Shown here in pieces: positions 17,311-25,153 of a stretch of DNA of 27,334 nucleotides. Both the position numbers and the translations under genes were made by a program. The notes under the pieces are model-generated. The model was not told where the DNA came from. It made no database searches and saw only the letters and a program-made list of their open reading frames with translations. Each line of letters opens with the position of its first letter. The first letter of the stretch is position 1. The stretch covers positions 1 to 27,334 of the forward strand of contig JBARCX010000142.1 of NCBI GenBank assembly GCA_049794535.1, read 5' to 3'. The stretch is from JBARCX01 sp049794535. Its GTDB lineage: Bacteria > Pseudomonadota > Gammaproteobacteria > Xanthomonadales > Rhodanobacteraceae.

Positions 17311-18213
17311 ATGAGCCAGCAAGTCGACCGGGTCGAAGCGTTTCTGCGCGAGCTGCAGGATCGTATTTGTGCCGCCGTGGAACAGATCGATGGCGAGGCG
17401 CGCTTTGTCGAGGATGCATGGACGCGCGCCGCCGGTGGCGGTGGGCGTACCCGCGTACTGCAAGGCGGCGCAGTGTTCGAGCAGGCCGGTGTGAATTTCT
17501 CTCGCGTACACGGCAATCAGCTACCGCCCAGTGCCACCGTGCACCGCCCCGAGCTGGCGGGTGGCAGTTTCGTCGCCACCGGGGTATCGCTGGTGCTGCA
17601 TCCACGCAACCCGTACATGCCAACCACGCATGCCAACGTGCGTTATTTTGAGGCGAGCAAGGAGGGCGTAGAGCCGGTGTGGTGGTTCGGCGGAGGCTTT
17701 GATCTCACGCCGTTTTACCCCTTCGACGAGGATGTGCGGCATTGGCATACGGTGGCGCGTGATCTTTGCGAGCCGTACGGTGCGGACGTCTATCCGCGCT
17801 ACAAAAAGTGGTGCGACGAGTATTTCTACCTCAAGCATCGTGGCGAAACACGCGGCGTCGGAGGGCTGTTCTACGATGATTTAAACGAAGGCGGCTTCGA
17901 GCGTTGTTTCGATTTTACGCAGGCGGTTGGGCAGGGTTTTCTCGACGCGTATACGCCGATCGCGGAGCGTCGTAAGCACCAGATTTACGGCGAGCGCGAG
18001 CGCGAATTTCAGCTCTACCGACGGGGCCGCTATGTGGAATTCAACCTGGTCTACGATCGCGGCACGCTCTTCGGGCTGCAATCTGGCGGGCGTACTGAAT
18101 CGATCCTGATGAGCTTGCCCCCGCGGGTGCGCTTCGAATATGCCTATACGCCGGAGCCGGGTTCACCCGAGGCGCAATTGAGCGAATACCTGAAGCCGCG
18201 CGACTGGGTGTGA
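17311..18213 (+). CDS. hemF: oxygen-dependent coproporphyrinogen III oxidase
   Basis: A 300-residue HemF, which uses O2 to decarboxylate coproporphyrinogen III to protoporphyrinogen IX in haem synthesis in the cytoplasm. Signatures: GVNFSRVHGNQLP, HPRNPYMPTTHANVRYFEA, WWFGGGFDLTPFYPF, YPRYKKWCDEYFYLKHR, GVGGLFYDDLN and EFNLVYDRGTLFGLQSGGR. It ends in PRDWV, and the length matches the family. The frame is open from a TTG at 17272, but ATG 17311 gives the usual length and N-terminus. It is followed by a perfect hairpin at 18214-18243. Confidence 0.98.
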   Translation: MSQQVDRVEAFLRELQDRICAAVEQIDGEARFVEDAWTRAAGGGGRTRVLQGGAVFEQAGVNFSRVHGNQLPPSATVHRPELAGGSFVATGVSLVLHPRNPYMPTTHANVRYFEASKEGVEPVWWFGGGFDLTPFYPFDEDVRHWHTVARDLCEPYGADVYPRYKKWCDEYFYLKHRGETRGVGGLFYDDLNEGGFERCFDFTQAVGQGFLDAYTPIAERRKHQIYGEREREFQLYRRGRYVEFNLVYDRGTLFGLQSGGRTESILMSLPPRVRFEYAYTPEPGSPEAQLSEYLKPRDWV

Positions 18214-18243
18214 CAACCCTTCTCGCGGCGGCGAGAAGGGTTG
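18214..18243. terminator. 13-bp hairpin after hemF
   Basis: CAACCCTTCTCGC (18214-18226) pairs perfectly with GCGAGAAGGGTTG (18231-18243) around a four-base loop, starting directly at the hemF stop. The convergent repeat-protein gene ends at 18255, so it may serve both directions. There is no T-tract, so Rho-independent termination is likely but not certain. Confidence 0.65.
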
Positions 18244-18254
18244 CTGATCGTTAC

Positions 18255-18911
18255 TTAGTTTGCCGGTGCGTCGCCGCTGAACTTCACTGGCGTGGCGCCT
18301 TTCACCATGCCGATCTGCGCGCTGTCGCTGACGTTCAGCACCACATCGCGACGAAACTCCAGCGTGCCTTGCACCACGGCATGCGGGCCGATCACGACGT
18401 GCGGTATACGATTGTTGTTCGAGTTGAACCAGCCACCGTTGGGCTTCTCGACCAGAATGCCGCCTTCGACGTGTGAACCCTCACCGACGAGGATGTCGCC
18501 TGCCACGGTTTCGATGCCGCCAGCGACGTGGGCTTCGTTGAGGCTGATCGTGCCGTTGACGTTGGCCAGCTGCCCACCGATATCGGCGCCGTGATCCAGC
18601 TTGATGCCGCCGTTGGTGGCCTCGACTTTGCCGGAGACATGGCTGCCACGGCCGAGCTCAATGCCGCCGTTGACCGTGCCTACCTCGGTGGCCTGGGCCT
18701 GATCGCCCAGTGATACCGAGCCATTGACGGTGCTGGCTTTCTTTACCACGGCGTGATCGGCGATGTTGACCGCGCCATTCACGCTGCTCACATCCCCGGC
18801 GTGCTGGCCAGCATCGACGTATACGGCGCCGTTGACCTTATCGATATCGTTGTCCGCGGCGGCTGCGGCCAGTGGGAGAAAAAGGGCGAGAGCAAGCAGG
18901 GTGTGGCGCAT
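18255..18911 (-). CDS. exported protein with seven ~18-residue VNG repeats, probable beta-helix
   Basis: A 218-residue exported protein. A signal peptide is visible (MRHTLLALALFLPLAAAAA, then DNDI). The mature part has about seven tandem units of 18-19 residues, each beginning VNG or TNG (VNGAVYV, VNGAVNI, VNGSVSL, VNGGIEL, TNGGIKL, VNGTISL, VAGDILV). These suggest a parallel or left-handed beta-helix with one turn per unit. A final segment (VVIGPHAVVQGTLEF) continues the pattern. The start ATG 18911 has GGAG seven bases upstream; an upstream open frame to 18989 has none. No function can be assigned; bactofilin-like or surface/periplasmic scaffold roles are guesses. Confidence 0.8.
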   Translation of the reverse strand: MRHTLLALALFLPLAAAAADNDIDKVNGAVYVDAGQHAGDVSSVNGAVNIADHAVVKKASTVNGSVSLGDQAQATEVGTVNGGIELGRGSHVSGKVEATNGGIKLDHGADIGGQLANVNGTISLNEAHVAGGIETVAGDILVGEGSHVEGGILVEKPNGGWFNSNNNRIPHVVIGPHAVVQGTLEFRRDVVLNVSDSAQIGMVKGATPVKFSGDAPAN

Positions 18912-19058
18912 GGGTGACTCCGTTCGGATGAATTTGACTGTGCATAGGATGCGCCTCAGCCGCCGCGGGTTTAGCATGACCTTCGGCACAGCTGCATTTG
19001 ACGGGCATCCGGCCGGGCCTCACCATTTCGCCTTTAGCTAGCCGAGAACCGAATCGCC

Positions 19059-19802
19059 ATGCACAAGCTCGTTCTGATCCGCCACGGCCAATCGCAGTGG
19101 AACCTTGAAAACCGCTTCAGCGGTTGGGCCGACGTCGACCTTACCGAGCAGGGTATCGCCGAGGCGCGCGAGGCGGGTCTCCTGTTGAAAGAGGCCGGCC
19201 ACCGTTTCGATGTGGCACATACCTCGGTGCTCAAGCGCGCTGTGCGCACGCTTTGGCATGCGCAGGATGCGATGGAGCAGATGTGGCTCCCGGTACGTAC
19301 CGACTGGCGCCTCAACGAGCGCCACTACGGTGCACTCACAGGGCTCAACAAGTCCGAGACGGCGGCAAAGTACGGCGATGAGCAGGTAAAGGTCTGGCGC
19401 CGTAGCTATGACATCCCGCCGCCGGCACTGGAGCGAAGCGCGAACGAATCGCTGCACGATCCACGCTATGACGGGCTGGATCCGGCCTGCATTCCTGATA
19501 CCGAATGCCTGAAAGACACCGTGGCCCGTGTCATTCCCTATTGGAACGAGGTGCTGGCGCCAGCGATCAAGGCCGGCCAGCGCGTGCTGCTGGTAGCGCA
19601 TGGCAACTCGATCCGCGCGTTGGTGAAGTATCTGGACAACATCTCCGACGACGCCATCGTCGAGTTGAATATCCCCAACGGTGTGCCGCTCGTGTACGAG
19701 TTCGATGCGGACCTCAAGCCGCTGCGCCATGCCTATCTGGGGGACGCCGATGCCATCGCGGCGAAGATGGCCGCAGTAGCCAATCAGGGCAAAGCGGGTT
19801 GA
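19059..19802 (+). CDS. gpmA: 2,3-bisphosphoglycerate-dependent phosphoglycerate mutase
   Basis: A 247-residue dPGM that interconverts 3- and 2-phosphoglycerate in glycolysis and gluconeogenesis. The phosphohistidine motif LIRHGQSQWN contains His9. FSGWADVDLTEQG and WRLNERHYGALTGLNK, with its catalytic Glu, follow. The C-terminal part has VLLVAHGNSIRALVKYL with the second catalytic His. Length and motif order are normal. It is transcribed alone on the plus strand; a putative membrane protein gene follows after 106 bases. Confidence 0.97.
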   Translation: MHKLVLIRHGQSQWNLENRFSGWADVDLTEQGIAEAREAGLLLKEAGHRFDVAHTSVLKRAVRTLWHAQDAMEQMWLPVRTDWRLNERHYGALTGLNKSETAAKYGDEQVKVWRRSYDIPPPALERSANESLHDPRYDGLDPACIPDTECLKDTVARVIPYWNEVLAPAIKAGQRVLLVAHGNSIRALVKYLDNISDDAIVELNIPNGVPLVYEFDADLKPLRHAYLGDADAIAAKMAAVANQGKAG

Positions 19803-19908
19803 TGCATGCGGCGGGTGACACTCGTCACCTGCTTCGTTTGCTGCGCGTCAATGGCCATGCTGTGCTGCTCGGGCTAGGCTGAGCTCATCGCTAACAGAGT
19901 CGAGTCCA

Positions 19909-20442
19909 ATGACCCCGCAAATGGTGATGCCGCTGATCATGGTTCCGCTGATGGCCTTTGCCATCTGGCGTCGGGTGCGCAGCCAGTTCGGTCGCCAGCC
20001 AATTCGTCGCAAGCGAATGCTGGTACGCATCGCAATCTTCAGTGTGATTGGCGTGCTGATCGCACTGGGCAGTCTGCACAACCTGCGCCTGCTGGAGGGT
20101 TTGCTTGGCGGGGTCATTGCCGGTGCTGCACTGGGCTTGCTTGGCCTGCGACTGACCCGCTTCGAACGTGGTGCCGATGGTGCCGACGTCTACTTACCGA
20201 ACCCATGGATCGGTGGCGTGCTTACCGCGCTACTGATTGGCCGCTTGGCTTGGCGCTACCCGGCGATGATGGCGCAAATGCAAGGGCAGGCTGCGGAGCA
20301 CGCAGGGCCAGCTTTCGGTAATAGTCCGCTGACCCTGCTGGTGTTCGGTCTGATGATTGGCTACTACATCGCCTATTTCACTGGCCTGCTGATCCATCAC
20401 CGTCGCTTCGAACGCGCTCAGGGCATGCTGTCGACGCCCTGA
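19909..20442 (+). CDS. multi-pass inner-membrane protein (possibly DUF1453/CcdC-like)
   Basis: A 177-residue protein with about four to five hydrophobic segments: the N-terminus (MVMPLIMVPLMAFAIW), about 43-57, about 63-83 (LLGGVIAGAALGLLGLR), a weaker one around 100-112, and about 142-163 (LLVFGLMIGYYIAYFTGLLI). A basic segment (RRKRMLVR) separates the first two. The pattern resembles small DUF1453/CcdC-type membrane proteins, but this is an impression rather than a firm match. It is convergent with the PII gene, only 15 bases away. Function unknown. Confidence 0.7.
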   Translation: MTPQMVMPLIMVPLMAFAIWRRVRSQFGRQPIRRKRMLVRIAIFSVIGVLIALGSLHNLRLLEGLLGGVIAGAALGLLGLRLTRFERGADGADVYLPNPWIGGVLTALLIGRLAWRYPAMMAQMQGQAAEHAGPAFGNSPLTLLVFGLMIGYYIAYFTGLLIHHRRFERAQGMLSTP

Positions 20443-20457
20443 TCCGGTGAAGGGTAC

Positions 20458-20796
20458 TTACAACGCGTCGTTATCCAGCTCGCCGGTGCGGATGCGGATG
20501 ACCTGTTCCAGCGTGCTGACGAAAATCTTGCCGTCACCGATCTTGCCGGTGCGTGCGGAGTTTTGGATTGCCTCGATCACGCGGTCTAGCTGATCGTCGG
20601 CCACGGCGACTTCCAGCTTGATCTTGGGCAGAAAGTCGACCACATACTCGGCGCCGCGATAGAGCTCGGTATGACCCTTCTGGCGACCAAAGCCCTTGAC
20701 CTCGGTCACCGTGATGCCCTGCACGCCGACCTCGGCCAGCGCCTCGCGTACGTCGTCCAGCTTGAACGGCTTGATGACCGCCACGACCAGTTTCAT
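20458..20796 (-). CDS. glnB: nitrogen regulatory protein PII (GlnB/GlnK)
   Basis: A 112-residue PII trimer subunit, which senses 2-oxoglutarate, ATP/ADP and, through uridylylation, glutamine, and controls NtrB, GlnE or AmtB. Tyr51 in the T-loop (HTELYRGAEYVVDFLPK) is the uridylylation site, and GDGKIFV and RIRTGE are conserved. The start is ATG 20796 (MKLVVAVIKPFK), not the open upstream 20820. No ammonium-transporter gene is adjacent in this window, so GlnB versus GlnK cannot be decided; the symbol is provisional. It is divergent from ubiK with a gap of about 250 bases in which no clear sigma-54 promoter was seen. Confidence 0.93.
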   Translation of the reverse strand: MKLVVAVIKPFKLDDVREALAEVGVQGITVTEVKGFGRQKGHTELYRGAEYVVDFLPKIKLEVAVADDQLDRVIEAIQNSARTGKIGDGKIFVSTLEQVIRIRTGELDNDAL

Positions 20797-21050
20797 GCAT
20801 GTTCCTTGATAGGCCGACACCGACTCGCGCGGTGTAAGCGTACATTCTGCCCTCAGTGCGGCGGACTGTCGCTATGAGGCTTGTTTACGATCGCTTCTGG
20901 CTACATAAAGTTACGAACTGGACAATGGCGAACTAGCCCTTCGAACAGTCGCTTGTAAGACAATCCCTACACATTTCAGTGGAGCTTGCCGATGGCGATC
21001 CCTAGTAACTCCTTCCTACACTGTAATCCGACGAGTTCGAGGCGCCTTCC

Positions 21051-21305
21051 ATGATGGACAGGCAGGATATCGATCAAATTGCCCTTCGACTTGTTTCGTT
21101 GGTACCGCCAGGGTTGGTAGACGCGCACAAGGATCTGCGCGCCAATTTTCACGATGTCCTGGCACAAGGATTGCGCCGTCTCGAACTGGTTACTCGTGAG
21201 GAATTCGACGTCCAGACTCAACTGCTGGCGCGCACCCGCGCCAAAGTCGATGAGCTGGAGAAGCAAGTGGCCCAGCTTGAGGCCGCTGTCGCCCGCGGGC
21301 CTTAG
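21051..21305 (+). CDS. ubiK: ubiquinone biosynthesis accessory factor UbiK (YqiC/BMFP)
   Basis: An 84-residue protein of the UbiK/BMFP family, which works with UbiJ in aerobic ubiquinone synthesis and may act at the membrane. It has the amphipathic N-terminal helix (DIDQIALRLVSLVPP), the conserved DLRANFHDVLAQGLRRLELVTREEFDVQ, and a C-terminal coiled coil (AKVDELEKQVAQLEAAV). GAGG at 21039-21042 is eight bases before ATG 21051; a second ATG follows at 21054. It is followed by a terminator-like hairpin and then comM, a neighbourhood commonly seen with UbiK. Confidence 0.92.
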   Translation: MMDRQDIDQIALRLVSLVPPGLVDAHKDLRANFHDVLAQGLRRLELVTREEFDVQTQLLARTRAKVDELEKQVAQLEAAVARGP

Positions 21306-21325
21306 CATTATTCAGCTCCCGGGAG

Positions 21326-21378
21326 CCGCCCCCGATCCGTCACCTCACCCCGAGAGCGATCGGGGGCGGTTGTTTCTT
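21326..21378 (+). terminator. terminator between ubiK and comM
   Basis: CCGCCCCCGATC (21326-21337) pairs with GATCGGGGGCGG (21358-21369) around a 20-base loop, followed by TTGTTTCTT. It starts about 20 bases after the ubiK stop and should separate ubiK from comM. Confidence 0.75.
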
Positions 21379-21469
21379 ATCATCAAGGCCGATGGAGTCG
21401 CTCAATGGACGAGCTCGTCAGCGATATCCTCATGGACGACACCCCGATGATGCGGGGCCAACCCTTCTC

Positions 21470-22969
21470 ATGAGTCTCGCCGTTACCCTCAGCCGCGCCC
21501 AGGAAGGCGTATCCGCGCCGCAGGTGATGGTGGAAGTGCATCTCTCTGGAGGGCTTCCGGGCACCAACATCGTTGGCTTGCCTGAGGCGGCGGTACGCGA
21601 AGCGCGAGATCGCGTGCGCGTAGCGATTCAGAACACCGCGTTTGAATACCCCAACCGCCGGGTCACCGTAAATCTGGCGCCCGCCGAGCTGCCCAAGGAC
21701 GGCGGGCGTTTCGACCTGGCGATCGCGCTAGGTATCCTCGCTGCAGGCAATCAGGTGCCGCGCGATAAACTGGACGATTGCGAATTTCTGGGCGAGCTCG
21801 CGCTATCGGGCGACTTACGTGGTGTATCTGGTGTGTTGCCAGCGCTGCTGCGTGCACGCGCACGCCGCCGTCGTGTGGTGGTACCACGTGCCAATGCAGC
21901 AGAAGCGGCGCTGGTTTCCGATGCTGACGTACGCGTGGCCGATACGCTCGCTGAAGTCTGCGGCTGGTTGCGTGGTGCACACGAGCTATCGACGCCGGAG
22001 AGCGCTGCCGCCTCAGCCGATGTCACCTTTGGTCCCGATCTGATCGATGTGCGCGGCCAGCTACAGGCGCGCCGTGCGTTGGAGATCACCGCGACCGGCG
22101 GACATCATCTGTTATTGATGGGCCCGCCGGGAACCGGCAAGACCATGCTGGCCGAGCGCTTGCCTGGCATCTTGCCGCCGCTGACCGAGTCGGAGGCACT
22201 GGAAACCTGCGCCGTGTTGTCGGTGGCCGGGCAGGCGCTTGATCTGACGCATTGGCGTCGACGACCGTTTCGCTCTCCCCACCACACGGCCTCGGCCGTG
22301 GCATTGGTCGGTGGTGGTTCGCAGCCTCGGCCGGGCGAGATCTCGCTGGCGCACAACGGAGTGCTGTTCCTCGACGAATTTCCGGAATTCAGTCGACACG
22401 TATTGGACGTGCTGCGTGAACCATTGGAATCTGGCCGCATCCTGATCTCGCGTGCCGCCCGGCAATCGGTATTTCCAGCTCAGTTTCAGTTAGTGGCTGC
22501 GATGAACCCGTGCCCCTGTGGTTACGCCGGCGACCCGCGTGGACGCTGCCGTTGCTCGCCGGATCAGATCCAGCGCTATCGCGCACGGATATCCGGTCCG
22601 CTACTCGACCGCATTGATCTGTGCGTGGAAGTACCGCGCGTCCCCGTGGCCGAGCTGGGCTCGCCGCGTAGCATCTATGACGAAGATTCGGCCACCGTGC
22701 GTGCACGAGTGATCAAGGCACGCAACCATGCGTTGATGCGCGCCGGTCGGCCGAATGGAGAGATCAACACCCGCGAGTTGGAGCGCGACTGTGCTCTAGG
22801 CCCAGCCGAGAGGCAGTGGTTCGATGCGGCACTGGAGCGGTTGGGTCTGTCCGCCCGCGCCTATCACCGCACCCTGCGCGTGGCGCGCACCATCGCCGAT
22901 CTCGATGGCGGCGCCGCCGCACTCGATCGCTCACATTTGGCTGAAGCGCTGCAATACCGACGCTTCTGA
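21470..22969 (+). CDS. comM: ComM/YifB-type AAA+ Mg-chelatase-like protein
   Basis: A 499-residue protein of the YifB/ComM family. ComM is a hexameric helicase that promotes branch migration during natural transformation. The N-terminal domain (GLPGTNIVGLPEAAVREARDRV) is typical. It is followed by Walker A GPPGTGKT (218-225), Walker B VLFLDEF (298-304), and the Cys-rich NPCPCGYAGDPRGRCRCS (about 353-370), a probable zinc site. The C-terminus carries the conserved lid, SARAYHRTLRVARTIADLDG. The start at ATG 21470 (MSLAVTLSRAQEG) matches the family; an upstream ATG (21392) overlaps the terminator region and is rejected. Confidence 0.95.
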   Translation: MSLAVTLSRAQEGVSAPQVMVEVHLSGGLPGTNIVGLPEAAVREARDRVRVAIQNTAFEYPNRRVTVNLAPAELPKDGGRFDLAIALGILAAGNQVPRDKLDDCEFLGELALSGDLRGVSGVLPALLRARARRRRVVVPRANAAEAALVSDADVRVADTLAEVCGWLRGAHELSTPESAAASADVTFGPDLIDVRGQLQARRALEITATGGHHLLLMGPPGTGKTMLAERLPGILPPLTESEALETCAVLSVAGQALDLTHWRRRPFRSPHHTASAVALVGGGSQPRPGEISLAHNGVLFLDEFPEFSRHVLDVLREPLESGRILISRAARQSVFPAQFQLVAAMNPCPCGYAGDPRGRCRCSPDQIQRYRARISGPLLDRIDLCVEVPRVPVAELGSPRSIYDEDSATVRARVIKARNHALMRAGRPNGEINTRELERDCALGPAERQWFDAALERLGLSARAYHRTLRVARTIADLDGGAAALDRSHLAEALQYRRF

Positions 22970-23022
22970 AGCGGCATGCCCGCGAGAGCGGGGCGCCCTG
23001 GTAATTGTTGTACTGAAGAGTG

Positions 23023-23050
23023 TTGACTTCCCGGTGGGTGGGATTAGTAT
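23023..23050 (+). promoter_or_regulatory. sigma-70-type promoter upstream of the C-rich candidate RNA
   Basis: TTGACT (23023-23028) and TAGTAT (23045-23050) are separated by 16 bases, a good match to a vegetative promoter, with a start expected near 23057. The only things downstream before the next gene are the hairpins at 23062-23130, so the transcript is either a small RNA or a leader for the antiporter gene. Confidence 0.65.
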
Positions 23051-23056
23051 CTGTAC

Positions 23057-23140
23057 CGGCTAGTTCTCTAACGAACTCAGCCCCCGCCACCCCGGTATCG
23101 GTCCCCCTCCCCCCGCGTCCGATACCGGGGCTTGGCTTTT
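23057..23140 (+). ncRNA. candidate small RNA / leader with C-rich loop
   Basis: Downstream of a good promoter is a ~84-base segment with two hairpins. The first is AGTTC (23062-23066)/GAACT (23073-23077). The second is a perfect 12-base stem, CCCCGGTATCGG (23090-23101)/CCGATACCGGGG (23119-23130), followed by CTTGGCTTTT (23131-23140), a terminator-like end. Its 17-base loop (23102-23118) is TCCCCCTCCCCCCGCGT, which contains CCTCC and would be exposed to G-rich mRNA sites such as Shine-Dalgarno sequences. C-rich loops are a feature of trans-acting RNAs such as sX13 of Xanthomonas; homology to that family was not tested. It lies 144 bases before the antiporter start, so a cis-acting attenuator is the main alternative. 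The rest of the comM-antiporter gap (22970-23022 and 23141-23283) shows nothing else recognisable. Confidence 0.55.
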
Positions 23141-23283
23141 CCAGAGTCTCGCGGCAGTTTCGGACCCGTCCGATAGATCACGCACCGTGAGACCGGGATC
23201 CTCCCGCGATTACCACCAGTAGACGCATGAGTTCGACCATGCTCCGATAGCGCCACGACTCAACGTGACGCCAGGGATCGCGA

Positions 23284-25083
23284 ATGACACTTGAACTCGG
23301 CTTGATGCTGGCTTGCATGCTCGGCATCGGCTTTCTGGCGCAATGGTTGGCGTGGCGGGTCAAGCTGCCAGCGATTTTGTTTCTGCTACTGGCAGGCATC
23401 GTGCTGGGCCCCGTGAGCGGGCTGCTGAAACCCGACCAGATGTTGGGTGATCTGCTCTTTCCGATCGTGTCGCTGTCGGTGGCGCTCATCCTGTTCGAAG
23501 GCAGCCTGACCCTACGCTTCCACGAGTTACCGGATATCGGTAAAGCCGTGCGTGGACTGGTTAGCTACGGTGCCGTGGTTGCGGTGCTGATGCTGGCTGT
23601 AGCGGCACATTACTTCGCGCATCTGAGCTGGGAGATCTCCCTACTCTTCGGCGCGCTGACTTGCGTAACCGGCCCCACCGTAATCGCGCCGATGCTGCGC
23701 ACACTGCGGCCGAACGCACGTATCGCAAACACCTTGCGCTGGGAGGGCATCGTGATCGACCCGCTCGGCGCGCTGTTCGCGGTGTTGATCTACGAGGCCA
23801 TCGTGTCGCATCAGGAGGGCCACACTATCGGCATCTTCCTGGCCACCATCATCTGCGGCACGGTGATGGGTGCAGTGGCAGCATGGGCATTGGGCTTTCT
23901 GCTGCGTCGGCAGTTGATTCCCGAGTACTTGCAAAACTACGGCGCAGTGGCCGCCGTGCTGATGAGCTTCAGTGTATCCAATGCGATCACCCACGAATCG
24001 GGATTGCTGGCAGTGACGATCATGGGTATCGCACTGGGCAATATGCGTGGCGTGCACATCGACGACATTCTGGATTTCAAGGAAAACCTCACCACGCTAT
24101 TGGTGTCGACGCTATTCATCCTGCTCGCTGCGCGACTGCATTGGCCGCTGCCTGACGGCATGTTGTGGGCGGGTATCGCCATCTTCCTGTTTGCGCAGTT
24201 GATCGTGCGACCGGTAACAGTGGCGATCTCCAGCATGGGCAGTTCACTGACCTGGCGCGATCGTGCGTTGATCGCCTGGGTGGCACCACGCGGCATCGTG
24301 GCGGCATCGGTTTCAGCGTTGTTCGCGCTGCGGCTTAGCAAGCTTGGACTACCAGGCGCGGATGCGTTGGTGCCGTTGGTGTTCATCCTGATTATCGGCA
24401 CCGTAGTGTTGCAAAGCGCCACGGCTCGTCCGCTGGCGCGTTGGTTGAAGGTGGCCGAGCCTGAGCCGCGCGGCGTGCTGGTATTCGGTGCGGACGAAGT
24501 CGCTCGAGCGGTCGCCAAAGCATTGGCCGATGCCGGTTTCCACGTGTTGGTAGCGGATGACGAATGGGAGGGCGTACGTCGCGCACGCATGGAAGGGCTC
24601 AACACCTTCTTCGGTAATCCGGCGTCTACCCACGCCGAGCGTCATCTGGATCTCACGGGCATCGGTCGGTTGTTGGCGATGTCTACGCATCGGGAACGCA
24701 ACTCGCTGGCCTGCGTGCATTACCGCCAGGAATTCGGGCGCGACAAGATTTATCGGCTGCGCAATCTGGGGCCGCAGGAAACAAACAATCGTGCCGCCTT
24801 GGCCGACACATTGCTGGCGCCGCCCTTGTTCGCCGAAGACATGACTCACGGCCGTTTTGCCGAGTTGCTCCAGCTGGGCTGGCGGATCAAATCGACCAAG
24901 CTCACCACCACCTTCGACTGGCCCCATTTCATCGAACAATACGGCTCGGATACCGTGCTGCTGTTCGGCGTAGAAGAGAAGGGCGCTCTACGTGTCGCCT
25001 CGGCCAAGCGCGAATTGGAGCCCACGCCAGGCTGGACCGTCATTGCGTTGGTGCCGCCGTTGAAGACAGAGGCAAGTGAATAG
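23284..25083 (+). CDS. CPA1 (NhaP-type) cation:proton antiporter with C-terminal RCK/TrkA-N-like domain
   Basis: A 599-residue inner-membrane antiporter. Residues 1 to about 390 form about 12 membrane helices with CPA1 features: SVALILFEGSLTL, LFGALTCVTGPTVIAP, WEGIVIDPLGALFAVLIYE (ion-binding Asp in the DPLG site), ESGLLAVTIMGIALGN and APRGIVAAS. From about 396 a Rossmann-like TrkA-N/RCK domain follows (GVLVFGADEVARAVAKALADAGF, then VLVADDEWEGVRRARMEGLNTFFGNPAS), which likely binds nucleotide and gates transport. A C-terminal region of unclear fold completes it. Exchange of Na+ or K+ for H+ is likely; the ion cannot be read. AGGGA (23273-23277) precedes the ATG. It may be under control of the C-rich leader upstream. 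Confidence 0.9.
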   Translation: MTLELGLMLACMLGIGFLAQWLAWRVKLPAILFLLLAGIVLGPVSGLLKPDQMLGDLLFPIVSLSVALILFEGSLTLRFHELPDIGKAVRGLVSYGAVVAVLMLAVAAHYFAHLSWEISLLFGALTCVTGPTVIAPMLRTLRPNARIANTLRWEGIVIDPLGALFAVLIYEAIVSHQEGHTIGIFLATIICGTVMGAVAAWALGFLLRRQLIPEYLQNYGAVAAVLMSFSVSNAITHESGLLAVTIMGIALGNMRGVHIDDILDFKENLTTLLVSTLFILLAARLHWPLPDGMLWAGIAIFLFAQLIVRPVTVAISSMGSSLTWRDRALIAWVAPRGIVAASVSALFALRLSKLGLPGADALVPLVFILIIGTVVLQSATARPLARWLKVAEPEPRGVLVFGADEVARAVAKALADAGFHVLVADDEWEGVRRARMEGLNTFFGNPASTHAERHLDLTGIGRLLAMSTHRERNSLACVHYRQEFGRDKIYRLRNLGPQETNNRAALADTLLAPPLFAEDMTHGRFAELLQLGWRIKSTKLTTTFDWPHFIEQYGSDTVLLFGVEEKGALRVASAKRELEPTPGWTVIALVPPLKTEASE

Positions 25084-25127
25084 GAGTGAGTGTGAGTGGC
25101 CTGACCGGGCGCTCACGTCTCACTCCT
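25082..25127. terminator. bidirectional hairpin between the antiporter and aceA
   Basis: AGGAGTGAG (25082-25090) pairs with CTCACTCCT (25119-25127), and an inner GTGAG (25092-25096) pairs with CTCAC (25112-25116). It overlaps the stop codon of the antiporter and lies between convergent genes, so it is a likely bidirectional terminator. No long T-tract is present. Confidence 0.6.
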
Positions 25128-25153
25128 GAACACTTTGCTGAGAACGCCGTCGC

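Noticed and set aside
20797..21050. Sigma-54 promoter for the PII gene
   Set aside because: No GG-N10-GC element with the expected flanking bases was found in the divergent PII/ubiK gap.
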